The notes beneath the pieces are model-generated. The model was not told the DNA's origin and ran no database searches. It saw nothing but the letters and a program-made list of their open reading frames with translations. Shown here piece by piece: positions 34,113-49,054 of a stretch of 64,000 bases of DNA. A program made the translations under genes and the position numbers. The stretch comes from Selaginella moellendorffii (Eukaryota > Streptophyta > Lycopodiopsida > Selaginellales > Selaginellaceae). How positions within the stretch are numbered: the first letter of the stretch is position 1; each line of letters begins with the position of its first letter. Location of the stretch: the NCBI RefSeq assembly GCF_000143415.4, contig NW_003314285.1:704985-768984 (forward strand). Reading direction: 5' to 3'.

Positions 34113-36186
34113 TCAATCTTCGCAAAGGCTGTGGAATCCCATGTATTCCCCTGCGATGTATCTTCTAATGTCCGCGAAGCCTCCAATGATTCCTGAAAAT
34201 TGTTCGTGGCACAGTCAGTTTTTTGACAGTTTGATCGAGGATTTCCACAAACCCAGAATGATGGCACTTGATCCGATTATGGCCGCCAGGATAAAAATGA
34301 TGAACGAAGTTCTTCCGTATCTCCGGATGAACAGTTTGGTTGCGTGGAGGCCAACCAACGCTGCGATGCCGCATAGCGTGGTGAAATATGCAGCTGACAG
34401 TGAAAGGAGGTGGTGTTTCGTTAGAAGACGAGAACAAAGATTGTCGCGTACCAAATCTGACTGGAAGTCTTCCCAGAAGATAGAACTCTACAACGGACAT
34501 CGATGAGGAGAAGACAACGATAAACGTCGTGGTTGCGGACGTAACCTGCGAAAAGAGAAAAGGAATCCAAGCTCTGGTACAGACTCTCGAGTCTTTGGGA
34601 AAGTTGTCATACCTGTGGGATTATGCCGAGTTCCAGAAACAATGGCGCCAGTATCATCCCCCCTCCAATGCCTAGCAGCCCTCCAACGACACCGGCGAGT
34701 ACCGCATAAAGAGGATACAAAAAGAGCTGCTCGCAAGTTGGACCCGCAGCTGGCTTTTCTTTCCCGAAATCTCCTCGTCTGTAAATCCTCCACACTCCAA
34801 TTGCGGTTGCTCCGATTGAAACTGGGGCCTGTGTTTTCAAAAGCAAAAGTTGAGAAAATGCCACAGAGAAAGATACTTACTTGGAGGACATTCAGAATCC
34901 AATAAAGACGTCCACATGTCGCGGCACCAGACTAGAAAATGAGACCAGTCATGCTCAATCATACACAAAAGAAAAATCAAGTACCTTCAGCAATTGCAGA
35001 ATGAGATAGACCGTCCACACAGTACAAAGGAGACAGATGTTGGCCCACTTGATCGAAGATGATAAGCCTTCCTGCTTGAAAAAAACATCCACATCATCAG
35101 GACAACATTTTTTAACAGTGCGACGCTTACTGGAGCACATTGCTCGGACTTTGCTAGCAGACCCTGCTCCAAAGACGACGATGGCTCCGTCCGGGAATTT
35201 GAGCCAAAATCTACACAGGCATGGGCAAGTTGTGATAAACAAATGAGTCGTGCGCTACCTTCTTCCCCGGTGTCACAACAGTGGGCCTAGCAACAGAAAC
35301 ACGACTTTGTTCATTTTTGTCTACGCCAAAAGAATAGGAGCAAACCTTTTGCTCAGATTCCGTGCTCCAGGTACATGCACCTTTGTTGAACGTTTTAAAT
35401 GCCATAGCTGCAAAAAACAACCAGTGGGAGCGGCTCATATTGTGCTTGCTCTAGAACGAAGCATGAAATAAAATCATGGAGGAAAGAAAAGAAGTCGTGC
35501 TTACCAGTAAGAACAGCGACGAGCAGAACTGTGAGGATCCAGTCCGGGAACATCACATTGCACATAACTCCGATGCTAATTCCCAGTAAAAGCATGGGCT
35601 GTATGAGAAGCGCAAGGTCGTAGTCTATGAGCGGCTTGTCAAGCACGGGATGCTTGGATGGTAAGTTGTAGAGAGCTGAAGCAACAGCACCGCCCATAAT
35701 CATCGCTGCACCAAACAACAAATGTAAAAAGGAAGAGACTTTCACCTTCGAACGAAGGATAGACAAGAACAAAAGGAAAACTCTACTCACATTTCGATAG
35801 AGCTGCCGACGTCTTCACATCGAATCCAATCAAGAGCCGAAACAAGGGAACGAAGAGGCCGCCACCGCCGACGCCGGCCGCGTTTGCAAACATCGCTCCA
35901 AGAAACGCCACGACAGAGCCTAGTACCATTCTCCAGTTGAGAGAAAACGCCTTGCGACAGCCAAGGACGAGTCTGAGAGCTTCCATAGAAAAGCTGGATC
36001 GAAATGCGGTGAAATCGCGCTTACCGGCCAAGATCGCGAGGCAGGGAACATCCCTTCCAGCTTGTGCGCGGTATTCTCGACCCAGCTTGCCTCAGACGAG
36101 CGCTCCCGCTGCACTGCCGCCGCCATCGCCACGAAAAATAGCAGCGGCATCAAAGCCCCAAGCGCCCGCGGGCGCAGCGCCGCCAT
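34113..36186 (-). CDS. Sulfite exporter TauE/SafE family membrane protein
   Basis: A polytopic membrane protein of the TauE/SafE family, thought to export small organo-sulfur or sulfite anions; in plants the substrate is not settled. The start chosen, ATG at 36186, gives an immediate signal-like segment (ALGALMPLLFFVAMAAA); an in-frame ATG at 36252 is possible. Two family repeats are clear: VVAFLGAMFANAAGVGGGG with LLIGFDVKTSAALSKC, and VLAGVVGGLLGIGGGMILAP with SATTTFIVVFSSSMSVVEF. Between them are DYDLALLIQPMLLLGISIG and VMFPDWILTVLL. The last exon (34113-34192) ends RRYIAGEYMGFHSLCED. About ten small introns split it. It is divergent from CCT3, with about 285 bp between starts. Confidence 0.92.
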
Positions 36187-36364
36187 GATCGATCCACTAG
36201 CAGCGATTGACGAACTAGGGATCGATCGATCGCGGGCGCTTTTCCTGGACAAGAAAACTCCAAGGAAATAATTGTGACACCCTCATTACATCAGTAATAG
36301 TTTATTTGATGACGTAAAGTATATTCTTAAACATATTCATACGGAATATTCTTTAGGGCTAGCA

Positions 36365-36412
36365 GCCAAGAGAGTTTGCCCTAGGTTGCGCCAAGAGCGT
36401 TTGCCCTAGGTT
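36365..36412 (+). repeat. Tandem 25-bp duplication in the CCT3 leader
   Basis: GCCAAGAGAGTTTGCCCTAG (36365) and GCCAAGAGCGTTTGCCCTAG (36390) are adjacent near-identical units, 60-107 bp upstream of the CCT3 ATG. They contain a CCCTAG core and probably lie at the transcription start or 5' UTR. Confidence 0.8.
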
Positions 36413-36471
36413 CTTTGCGAGGAGCTGCGCCGCGATCTTCTTGCAAGGTACTGTCTGGAGATCTAGCAGCA

Positions 36472-38142
36472 ATGCCGGCGCCAGTGCTGGTTCTCAATGA
36501 ATCGACCAAGCGCGAGACGGGGAGCAAGGTCTACCACGCCAACATCCAGGCGTCCAAGGCCGTGGCGGACATCATCCGGACGACTCTGGGCCCAAGATCC
36601 ATGCTCAAGATGCTGCTGGACGCCTCGGGGGGGATCGTGCTCACCAACGATGGAAATGCGATCCTCCGGGAGCTGGACGTGGCTCACCCGGCCGCCAAGA
36701 TGATGCTGGAGCTCAGCCGGACGCAGGACGAGGAGGTGGGCGATGGCACCACCTCGGTCATCATCCTCGCCGGGGAGATGCTCTACGTCGCGGAGCCTTT
36801 CCTGGAGAAGCTCTTCCACCCCACCGTGATCTGCCGCGCCTTCGCCAAAGCTCTCGAGGACTCGCTGGCGGTGCTCGAACAGGTTGCGTTCCCGATCGAC
36901 GTGAGCGACCGGGAAATGCTGCTCAACATCGTCCGGAGCTGCATTGGGACCAAGTTCACGAGCCGGTTTGGAACTCTCATCGCGGACCTGGCCATCGACT
37001 CGGTCAACATGGTGGCGATCGATCTCGGCAATGGTCTCAAGGAGATTGACGTGAAGAAGTACATCAAGGTGGAGAAGATCCCCGGCGGCCAGCTCGAGGA
37101 ATCGAAAGTTCTCAAGGGCGTCATGTTTAACAAGGACGTGGTGGCTCCTGGCAAGATGCGACGACGCATCGTGAGCCCCCGGATCGTTCTCCTCGACTGC
37201 CCGATCGAGTACAAGAAAGGCGAGAACATGACCAACGCGGAGCTGATGAACGAGGAGGACTGGAGCATGCTGCTCAAGCTGGAGGAGGAGTACATCCAGA
37301 CGATGTGCTCGCAGATCGTCAAGTTCAAGCCGGACGTGGTGATCACGGAGAAGGGCCTGAGCGATCTGGCGTCTCACTACTTCAGCAAGGCGGGAGTGAG
37401 CGCCATCAGGAGGATCCGAAAGACGGACAACAACAGGATCGCGCGGGCCTGCGGAGCCACCATTGTCAACCGGCCGGAAGAACTCCAGGAGAGCGATGTT
37501 GGGACCGGGGCCGGGCTCTTCGAGGTCCAGAAGATTGGCGACGAGTTCTTCACCTTCATCACCGACTGCAAGGATCCAAAGGCGTGCACGATCCTTCTCC
37601 GTGGCGCGAGCAAGGACGTGCTCAACGAAGTGGAGAGGAACCTCCACGACGCGATGGGAGTCGCCAGGAACGTCATCCGGGACGCAAAGCTCCTCCCGGG
37701 TGGAGGAGCCACTGAGATGGTGGTGTCGGCCGCGCTCAAGAAGAAGGCCTCGTCCATCGAGGGCGTGGAGCAGTGGCCTTACAAGGCAGCGGCACAAGCT
37801 TTTGAGGTGATCCCACGGACTTTGGCACAGAACTGCGGTGTCAACGTGATCCGGACGATGACGGCTCTCCAGGCCAAGCACGCCGACGAGGACAACGCCA
37901 ACTTCGGGATCGAGGGCCACACCGGGAAGATCACGGACATGAAAGAGGCAGGAGTTTGGGACTCGTTTGGTGTCAAGGCTCAGACGTTTAAGACGGCGAT
38001 CGAGGCTGCTTGCATGCTTCTCAGGATTGACGACATTGTGAGTGGCATCAAGAAGAAACAGACTGGGCCGAAAGCCAAGACGCCAAAGACTCAGATCGAG
38101 GATGACAAGGATGTGGATAGTGAGCAAGCTATTCCAGAGTGA
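36472..38142 (+). CDS. CCT3: Cytosolic chaperonin TCP-1/CCT subunit gamma
   Basis: This is a subunit of the eukaryotic cytosolic chaperonin that folds actin and tubulin. The 556-residue single-exon product has the group II chaperonin landmarks: NIQASKAVADIIRTTLGPRS near the N-terminus, MLLDASGGIVLTNDGNAILRE, the ATPase motif EVGDGTTSVIILAGE with catalytic Asp, and LPGGGATEMVVS near residue 410. The gamma identity rests on the N-terminal PVLVLNESTKRETG and the C-terminal IDDIVSGIKKKQ. The ATG at 36472 follows an in-frame leader lacking another ATG. Codons are strongly G/C-ending, which produces a long spurious antisense frame. It has no intron, while most neighbours have many. Confidence 0.97.
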   Translation: MPAPVLVLNESTKRETGSKVYHANIQASKAVADIIRTTLGPRSMLKMLLDASGGIVLTNDGNAILRELDVAHPAAKMMLELSRTQDEEVGDGTTSVIILAGEMLYVAEPFLEKLFHPTVICRAFAKALEDSLAVLEQVAFPIDVSDREMLLNIVRSCIGTKFTSRFGTLIADLAIDSVNMVAIDLGNGLKEIDVKKYIKVEKIPGGQLEESKVLKGVMFNKDVVAPGKMRRRIVSPRIVLLDCPIEYKKGENMTNAELMNEEDWSMLLKLEEEYIQTMCSQIVKFKPDVVITEKGLSDLASHYFSKAGVSAIRRIRKTDNNRIARACGATIVNRPEELQESDVGTGAGLFEVQKIGDEFFTFITDCKDPKACTILLRGASKDVLNEVERNLHDAMGVARNVIRDAKLLPGGGATEMVVSAALKKKASSIEGVEQWPYKAAAQAFEVIPRTLAQNCGVNVIRTMTALQAKHADEDNANFGIEGHTGKITDMKEAGVWDSFGVKAQTFKTAIEAACMLLRIDDIVSGIKKKQTGPKAKTPKTQIEDDKDVDSEQAIPE

Positions 38143-39328
38143 AAAGAAGTTTACGTAATTTTACTCTCTCTTTTTTCATTTCCTTCTTTCCTTTTTCCCA
38201 GTTTCCAGTTTAGCTTGTGTTTAAAATCTTAAAATTACATGGCTTTCCAACATTTTATAACTAGACATTGCCTGGTTGGCAAAGCTTTTTTGATCCACGT
38301 ATTATCAATACAAGATTGCCTTCTGCAAGATCTCTTGCTGGATCTCTAGGGTAACATCTGGATCCATTCAGCTGTTCCACCACCATCTGTGAAATTCACT
38401 ATCTGCACATGCAGCAAGTATTAAGCCCGGTTCAAAATATTTCATGATATCCTTACCATTATTGTTCATGCCTAATATCCTTTTAGATCAAAGGTATAAG
38501 ATGGCTATTAACAATTGCTCTAGCCATGCAGTGTATTTTCTTCTACCATGCCTGCTTTATGTTTTATCAGTTTAGCTTTAAATTTGCACATAGAACTTAA
38601 CAAGTTTTTATAATCAATTGTATGTTTAATCTCAATAAATTGTAAATTTGACATCTGACTCTAAGAATTAAGAGAATAAATAACAAAAATATACATATAT
38701 TGCTTAGGATTCTTTCTCTTCTTGAAGTGTTGATATGAAACTTAATCACCTTTGTCAAAATAGCTCGTCTTAGGTAGAAAACACAATGTGGTTGAGCCAA
38801 ATGTGAAGCAATTTGCAAAAACAAGCACAACAGCACACTTTAGCCCACTTAAAACTGAACATTATTTTGGCTAAGGCTGGCAATCTTGTTTACTGTCCCA
38901 CTACCAAGCAATGCCCAATAGTTCAAACACTTATCTTAAGTTTTTATGGAGATTGACATATGCGTTTGGAATGTGATCACCAGATTTGTTCAGCACTCTC
39001 TTTGCAGAGCCAGCACCTCAATGTGTATTTATATAGTTAAAATTAAGTTCCTTTACTCCACGCCACAAAACAGAAGATTGAGAGTGATCCCTATCCTCAG
39101 CAGGGATTTAAGATAGAGGGAACGAACAACAATTTCCCAATTTGATTCTTGCCCATATGTGTAAATTTTCGTTATCATCTCACAACAACCAATGGCAAGT
39201 GGCGCCAGACAGCTTGGCGGAGACAAAACTTATTATGGTTCCAATCTGACAATTGTTATTCACTGGATCTGACAACTCCTCCTTATTATTAGATTCATTG
39301 TTTAAGGTGAACTGTGCGAATTCCATAA
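38143..39328. other. Intergenic DNA before the MTPSL gene
   Basis: No gene is supported. The sequence is moderately AT-rich; it probably holds the CCT3 3' UTR and the MTPSL promoter. Confidence 0.5.
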
Positions 39329-39335
39329 TATAAAG
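39329..39335 (+). promoter_or_regulatory. TATA box of the MTPSL gene
   Basis: TATAAAG lies 40 bp upstream of the ATG at 39375. The other intact MTPSL gene has an equally placed TATATAAA, so both have very short leaders. Confidence 0.6.
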
Positions 39336-39374
39336 AACCTTTCACTTGGTACTTTCTAGTGAGGGTAGTGAGAG

Positions 39375-40484
39375 ATGGAAGATGTCTTGGCTGAAAGATT
39401 GTCTAGAGTTAGCAAGTTTGATTTGCCTTCCATTCCTTGCAGCATTCCCTTGGAATGTCATCCTGAATTCTCTCGGATATCTGAAGTTACTGATGCATGG
39501 GCTATTAGAATGTTGGGTATCACTGATCCATATGAGAGACAGAAAGCTATTCAGGCAAGATTCGGTTTGCTCACCGCACTAGCTACACCTAGGGGAGAGA
39601 GCAGTAAACTCGAGGTTGCATCAAAGCATTTCTGGACTTTTTTCGTTCTAGATGACATTGCCGAGACAGACTTCGGTGAGGAAGAGGGGCAAAAAGCTGC
39701 TGATATTTTGCTTGAAGTTGCTGAGGGAAGCTATGTTTTTAGTGAAAAAGAAAAGCAGAAGAATCCGAGCTATGCCATGTTTGAGGAGGTGATGTCGAGC
39801 TTCCGCAGTCTCATGGATCCCCCACTGTTTGCTCGCTACATGACTTGTCTGAAAAACTTTCTGGATTCTGTGGTGGAGGAGGCCTCTTTGCGATTTGCCA
39901 AATCCATTCCAAGCCTTGAGAAATACCAGCTGCTCCGGAGAGAGACAGTCTTTGTTGAAGCGTCCGGAGGTATTATGTGTGAGTTTTGCATGGATCTCAA
40001 GCTGGATAAGGGTGTGGTTGAATCCCCAGAATTCGTAGCCTTTGTCAAGGCAGTGGTTGATCACGCCGCCCTTGTCAATGATCTCCTTTCCTTCCGACAC
40101 GAGATGAAAATCAAGTGCTTCCACAACTATCTCTGTGTCATCTTTTTCCACAGCCCGGATAATGCAAGTTTTCAAGAGACTGTCGACAAGGTATGCAAAA
40201 TGATCCAGGAGAACGAAGCTGAGATTTTGCAACTCCAAAAGAAGGTGATGAAGATGGGCGTGGAAACTGGGAACAAAGATCTAGTGGAGTACGCAACATG
40301 GTATCCTTGTTTTGCATCTGGACACCTTCGCTGGTCGTATGTCACAGGACGCTACCATGGACTTGACAATCCACTGCTGAATGGTGAACCATTCCATGGG
40401 ACCTGGTTTTTACATCCAGAAGTCACTCTCATGTTGCCATTTGGATCCAAATGTGGTGATCATCCATGGATTGCAAGAAGCTAG
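39375..40484 (+). CDS. Microbial-type terpene synthase-like protein (MTPSL)
   Basis: A class I terpene synthase of the microbial-like type found in non-seed plants; it ionises a prenyl diphosphate (probably farnesyl or geranyl diphosphate) to make a volatile terpene. The 369-residue product has only an alpha domain. The aspartate-rich motif is FVLDDIAE (D93, D94, E97). The NSE metal motif is VNDLLSFRHE (N235, D236, S239, E243). The LLRRE region near residue 188 and the C-terminal LRWSYVTGRYHG hold the diphosphate-sensing Arg and RY pair. No transit peptide is seen, so it is cytosolic. It is intronless and intact. About 80 percent of residues match the copy at 62160 by eye. The product cannot be predicted. 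Confidence 0.95.
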   Translation: MEDVLAERLSRVSKFDLPSIPCSIPLECHPEFSRISEVTDAWAIRMLGITDPYERQKAIQARFGLLTALATPRGESSKLEVASKHFWTFFVLDDIAETDFGEEEGQKAADILLEVAEGSYVFSEKEKQKNPSYAMFEEVMSSFRSLMDPPLFARYMTCLKNFLDSVVEEASLRFAKSIPSLEKYQLLRRETVFVEASGGIMCEFCMDLKLDKGVVESPEFVAFVKAVVDHAALVNDLLSFRHEMKIKCFHNYLCVIFFHSPDNASFQETVDKVCKMIQENEAEILQLQKKVMKMGVETGNKDLVEYATWYPCFASGHLRWSYVTGRYHGLDNPLLNGEPFHGTWFLHPEVTLMLPFGSKCGDHPWIARS

Positions 40485-41269
40485 GGATATTGGGAAATAA
40501 TTCCATCTCAATAGCGTGGTATTCATGTGAAGTTGGAGTCTTTATAATATTGAATCTTTAGCATATCTCCTCTTATAGTTCTTATGAGACATGCTTTGCA
40601 ACGAGTTTTTCACTTTCCAACGTCTTTTTCAACATCTTTTGCAATTTGAACCACTAAATATGCATAGTTTTATATTTTATTTTAATATTCCATACACTCA
40701 CTGGTTAACACTTCATTAAAATTTTGTAAAACTTGTGTATGCATTTGTTCTTACCACCCTTAATAATGTTTTTTATTTGGCACAATATTATGAGATATTG
40801 CTTCTTCCATTTCTCATTATATCTTTTAGTTCTATTTCTTGTAGAAGATGGTTCAATTTCAATGGAAGTTGATGCTATTACTATCTAAGTTCAAGGAGTT
40901 AATATTGCTCTTATTGCTTCTCCCCCTTATCTTATACTTCATTATATTTTTTCAATTCTTTTTATTTCTGTTCCTTTTAGTTTTTTTTCTTTTACCTGTG
41001 CTTTTATCATTTTTTATCTTTCCATTACTTCTTTTTATATTTCCTCTTTAGATCCTTTTGACGGCTTTTGTGTTATAATGGTTGACTGGTTTATAAAGGA
41101 ATATGTTAATCTCTTCAAATTTGACATATCATTTGGGGCCAAAATTGCAATATATTATCTTATTTCAATTGGGGATGTTTGTTTAATCAAAGTTCCTATT
41201 CATCATTAGTCATTAAAGGAAATTAAAATTTTATATACAAATATCAAGGAAATGTTGAAAAGGGTGTTA
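40485..41269. other. AT-rich intergenic DNA after MTPSL
   Basis: No gene is supported. A pyrimidine-rich stretch (about 40900-41060) produces a hydrophobic-looking frame of low complexity that I do not regard as coding. Confidence 0.5.
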
Positions 41270-41690
41270 TCTAAAAGTTGTGGAATCTTTGAGCATATGA
41301 ACTTTATCTTGTGATGAAGCCTAATAGAAGAATTCGTTTTAACATTAACTATCATCTATTAAATGAAGTTATTATCTTGAATATATACCCTCCTCCTCAC
41401 ACTGTTAATTTCCTAGATTGTTTAGGAAGAGATTGTTAATTCACCGAGTTAGATATTATTTTTGGGTACTAACAAGTGCCAATATTTAAAGAGGATATTT
41501 CTAAGATTACTTTTTGAATATCATTTGGTATATGCAAATTTTTGGTGATATTATTTGGTTTGAACAATGCTCTAGCAACTTTTTAGCCAATGATGGACAA
41601 AATTCTTTGCAATATGCCAAAGATGATTGCTAACTTCATTAATAATATTTTAATCTATTCAAAAGAGGCAGAAAAGGTGTGTGGAAGGCA
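41270..41690 (+). mobile_element. Ty3/gypsy reverse transcriptase remnant
   Basis: Plus-strand translation in shifting frames gives KPNRRIRFNINYHLLNEV, then FTELDIIFGY, FGLNNALATF and MIANFINNILIYSKEAE. These match gypsy RT landmarks for the palm region, including FGL.NAPATF and YLDDILIYSKT. The catalytic DD pair reads NN and several stops are present, so it is dead. It belongs to the opposite strand from the 14-18 kb element and stops at the microsatellite. Confidence 0.75.
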
Positions 41691-41715
41691 CATCTCCATG
41701 ATGTTTGTAGAACAT

Positions 41716-41802
41716 CACACACACACACACAAACACATAGATATATATATACATATATATACATATACATACATATACATATATATATACATATATATAT
41801 AC

Positions 41803-41869
<67 letters not shown>

Positions 41870-41885
41870 TGTATGTATGTATATA
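41716..41885. repeat. Compound (CA)n-(TA)n-(ATGT)n microsatellite
   Basis: A CA run (41716-41730) passes into interrupted TA/TACATA units and ends with about nine ATGT units (41842-41881). It gives spurious open frames on both strands. Confidence 0.95.
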
Positions 41886-41977
41886 AGACTGAGATATCTT
41901 TGCTGCATCTTCGTTGTTTTTGAAAATAATGTAAATTGAATTTAGATAACTTAATGTTTTATCCATTATAAGACAAG

Positions 41978-42428
41978 ATGGAAATGTCTTGGCTGAAAGA
42001 TTCGCTAGTCTAGAAATGCTTTGATGCAACCTCCAATTGTAACTAGTGGGCTGAGCAAACCAAGTCTCCCATGAATAGCTTTCTTTCTTTCATATGGATC
42101 ACTGTTCTAATAGCCCATGCATCTCTTTTTGTTCGAGATGACATTGCTGAGACGGACTTCAGTGACAGAAGAGGCAAAAAACTGCTGATATTCTGCTTGA
42201 AGTTGCAGAGGGAAGCTATAACTTTAGTGAACAAGAGAAGCAGAAGAACCCTAGCTATGCCATGTTTGAGGAGGTGATGTTGAGCTTCTGCAGTCCACTG
42301 TTTGTCTGGATTCTCTTTGCGATTTGCCAAATCCATTCCAAGCCCCGAGAAATACGAGCTGCTCCGGAGAGTTGAAGCATCCGGAGGGAATAAAGATGTG
42401 GTGGAGTATGTAAACATGGTATCCGCAT
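41978..42428 (+). pseudogene. Rearranged MTPSL pseudogene with internal inversion
   Basis: Pieces of the MTPSL gene occur in order but rearranged. 41978-42012 matches the start (ATG then TGTCTTGGCTGAAAGATT). 42013-42123 matches gene positions about 39497-39632 in reverse complement: GAAATGCTTTGATGCAACCT, TGAGCAAACC, ATGAATAGCT, CATATGGATCA and AGCCCATGCATC. From 42125 the forward order resumes (TTTTTGTTCGAGATGACATT), with frameshifts and deletions, through GCCATGTTTGAGGAGGTGAT to GTGGAGTATG..CATGGTATCC at about 42428. The NSE region is deleted. The FKBP20-1 start codon lies 34 bp after its end. Confidence 0.88.
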
Positions 42429-42461
42429 CTTACTGTAATTAGGGCAACTGATTTAGGGCCG

Positions 42462-43270
42462 ATGGATGTCGTGGATCTTACAGGGGATGGAGGAGTGATG
42501 AAGAGAATTGTCAAGCGCGCAAGGCCGGACGCATTGGCTCCGTCGGATAGTCTTGCAGTTGTGGATGGTACGTTTAATTTGTACAACCTCAAGTAAAATG
42601 TCTCTTCTCGTTTTGTTTGGCTAGTTCACTACGAAGGAACACTGGCCGATACTGGAGCGGTGTTTGATTCCAGCCGAGAAGACAATGCGGTGTTTACCTT
42701 TGAGCTGGGGCGAGGCAGCGTGATCCGGGCGTGGGAATGCGCAATTAAAACTATGCAGGTAAAGTAGCATTTTTATCTTTAGAGTGAAGTACATGGTTGA
42801 TTCTAAATAGCTTAAAGGTTGGCGAGATTGCGGAGATCATTTGCAAGCCCGATTATGCTTATGGCGCGGAAGGATCGCCTCCAGAAATTCCACCAAAGTG
42901 AGAGCTTAAGAGTTTTCTTTGAGATCTTGTTCGATGGTTTTGCTTGCAGCGCGACTTTGGTGTTTGAGGTGGAGCTCATGGATTGTAAGCCGCGAAAGGG
43001 ATCGACCGTGAATAGCGTGGTGGCCGAGAAAGCCAAGCTCGAGTAAGTCCCGCAAGCTGGATTGAATCCATGGTTTTTCTCATGGGTGCTTTTTCTCAAA
43101 ACTTTTGTAGCGAGCTGCGAAGAGAAAGAGAAGCCGCCGCAGCGATCCGCGAGGAAGAGAAGAAGAAACGCGAGGACGCCAAGGCCGCCGCGGCCGCGCG
43201 CCTCCAGGAAAAACTAAATGCCAAGAAAGGGGGCAAAGGAAAATCCTCTAAATCCAAGGCCTCGCAATAA
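42462..43270 (+). CDS. FKBP20-1: FKBP20-1-type peptidyl-prolyl isomerase
   Basis: A single-domain FK506-binding protein of the plant nuclear FKBP20-1 type, predicted to catalyse prolyl isomerisation. Exons: 42462-42567, 42625-42758, 42818-42897, 42950-43042, 43111-43270. The product begins [17 protein letters not shown], then the FKBP fold ([65 protein letters not shown]). The family's charged tail follows: an Ala/Glu/Lys helix ([20 protein letters not shown]) and a Lys/Ser-rich C-terminus, which may serve nuclear localisation. The FKBP core, its Trp and the late Tyr are present. It is intact, although an MTPSL pseudogene ends 34 bp upstream. SMC5 starts 91 bp downstream on the same strand. 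Confidence 0.95.
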
Positions 43271-43361
43271 AAATGCCCGCCAGGAATGACACGCGGCAAG
43301 TTCTTGATGCTTTCCCGCCCAGCACAAAAACCCTAAAATTAGGGTTTGTGGGATTTTCGCG

Positions 43362-47932
<4,571 letters not shown>

Positions 47933-48103
47933 GTATTTAAAGTAAATGTTAACCAATTTTGTGACTTGTCCTTTTAACTTCACTATAACATGGATAACCT
48001 TTCTCCTTCCTTTTTTTTCGAGAGATTTGCTTAAATAGGGGCGGAACTGCACAGGTCTGTAAGTTTTGTTAGTTTTTTTAGCTTATCCTTTTCAGAACGA
48101 ATC

Positions 48104-49037
48104 ATGAGGAAGCCAGAGGGTTCTGAAGCCGTTGTCGAAGTTAACAAGAAAGGAGAGGAACAGGTCGTGCTGAATCTGAGCGTTGTTTCCGGTATGCTGT
48201 GCCCGCTTGGTGCTGTAAACCTCTCCAAAAGCCATCTAGAGGTGAGCCGGCTAGAACGACGAGATTTGTTTCTAAGTTCAAGTGTTTACGTTGTAGGATC
48301 TGCCAGATTACTTTGACAGCCTTCCCAAACTGCGCGTCCTCAACCTTTCTGGAAACATGCTCAAATCACTGCCTCGGAGCCTTGGCCGTTGTAGGTGAGG
48401 CTAACTGCTTTTTTCAATGAAAACTAATCTTGTGAACAGCTTCCTCGAGACACTGGATGCCAGTTTCAACCAGCTTGAGCATCTCTTCTTGAGCTTTGGA
48501 GCCAACCTCCCGAGACTGAAGCGCCTCCACCTCCAGCTCAACAAGCTCAAAGCTCTCCCGGAAAGCATCGGCAAGATGGCCTCCCTCGTCCACCTCGAGG
48601 TCCAGTTCAACAAGCTGGTGTCGCTGCCTCCCACCATCGGCGACCTCAAGAGCCTGCAAACGCTCGACGCCAGCGGCAACTTTAGCACCAGCGTCCCAGA
48701 CTCCATCGGTTACGCCTCGTCCCTCACGTACTTGGATCTCAGCTACAACCAGATCGCGAGGCTGCCACTCTCGGTGGGAAATCTCACGCAGCTGCAGGAG
48801 CTCAAGCTCTTTCACAATCCTCTAGTAGTTCCCCCACTCGAAGTGGCCGAGCACAGCACTAAAGCGGTGGTGGAGTACATGTCACAGGAGCTACAAAAGC
48901 CTCCCGGCGCTAGGCCGAGGCGCCACTTTGCTTTGCTTTCTAGTCTTAGGCCGCCGCTTCTTAGACCGCCGTGGCTTAGGGAGCTCCTTTGTCGGGGCTC
49001 GTCAATGGACTACTTCGTAGAACTCAAACAAACTTAA
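48104..49037 (+). CDS. Plant intracellular Ras-group-type LRR protein (PIRL)
   Basis: A cytosolic leucine-rich repeat protein of the PIRL class. Exons 48104-48241, 48297-48394 and 48440-49037 join to give LSKSHLEDLPDYFDSLPKLRVLNLSGNML and then successive 23-residue repeats (LDASFNQLEHL, LHLQLNKLKALPESIGKM, LEVQFNKLVSLPPTIGDL, LDLSYNQIARLPLSVGNL). The usual long N-terminal helical region of PIRLs is missing; an acceptor-like TTTTCAG lies 10 bp upstream of the ATG, so an extra 5' exon is possible. After the repeats comes an unusual Arg/Leu/Pro-rich tail ending VELKQT. It begins 172 bp downstream of SMC5. Confidence 0.85.
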
Positions 49038-49054
49038 AAACCATCGTGTATCTG

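Noticed and set aside
36463-38127. 554-codon open frame on the minus strand across CCT3
   Set aside because: It is the mirror of strong G/C-ending codons in CCT3; its His/Arg/Leu-rich translation has no domain and the plus-strand product is certain.
40848-41051. Hydrophobic 67-residue ORF resembling a membrane peptide
   Set aside because: It comes from a T-rich low-complexity stretch and has no supporting context.
41590-42029. Tyr/Ile/His-rich ORFs on both strands
   Set aside because: They are translations of the CA/TA/ATGT microsatellite.
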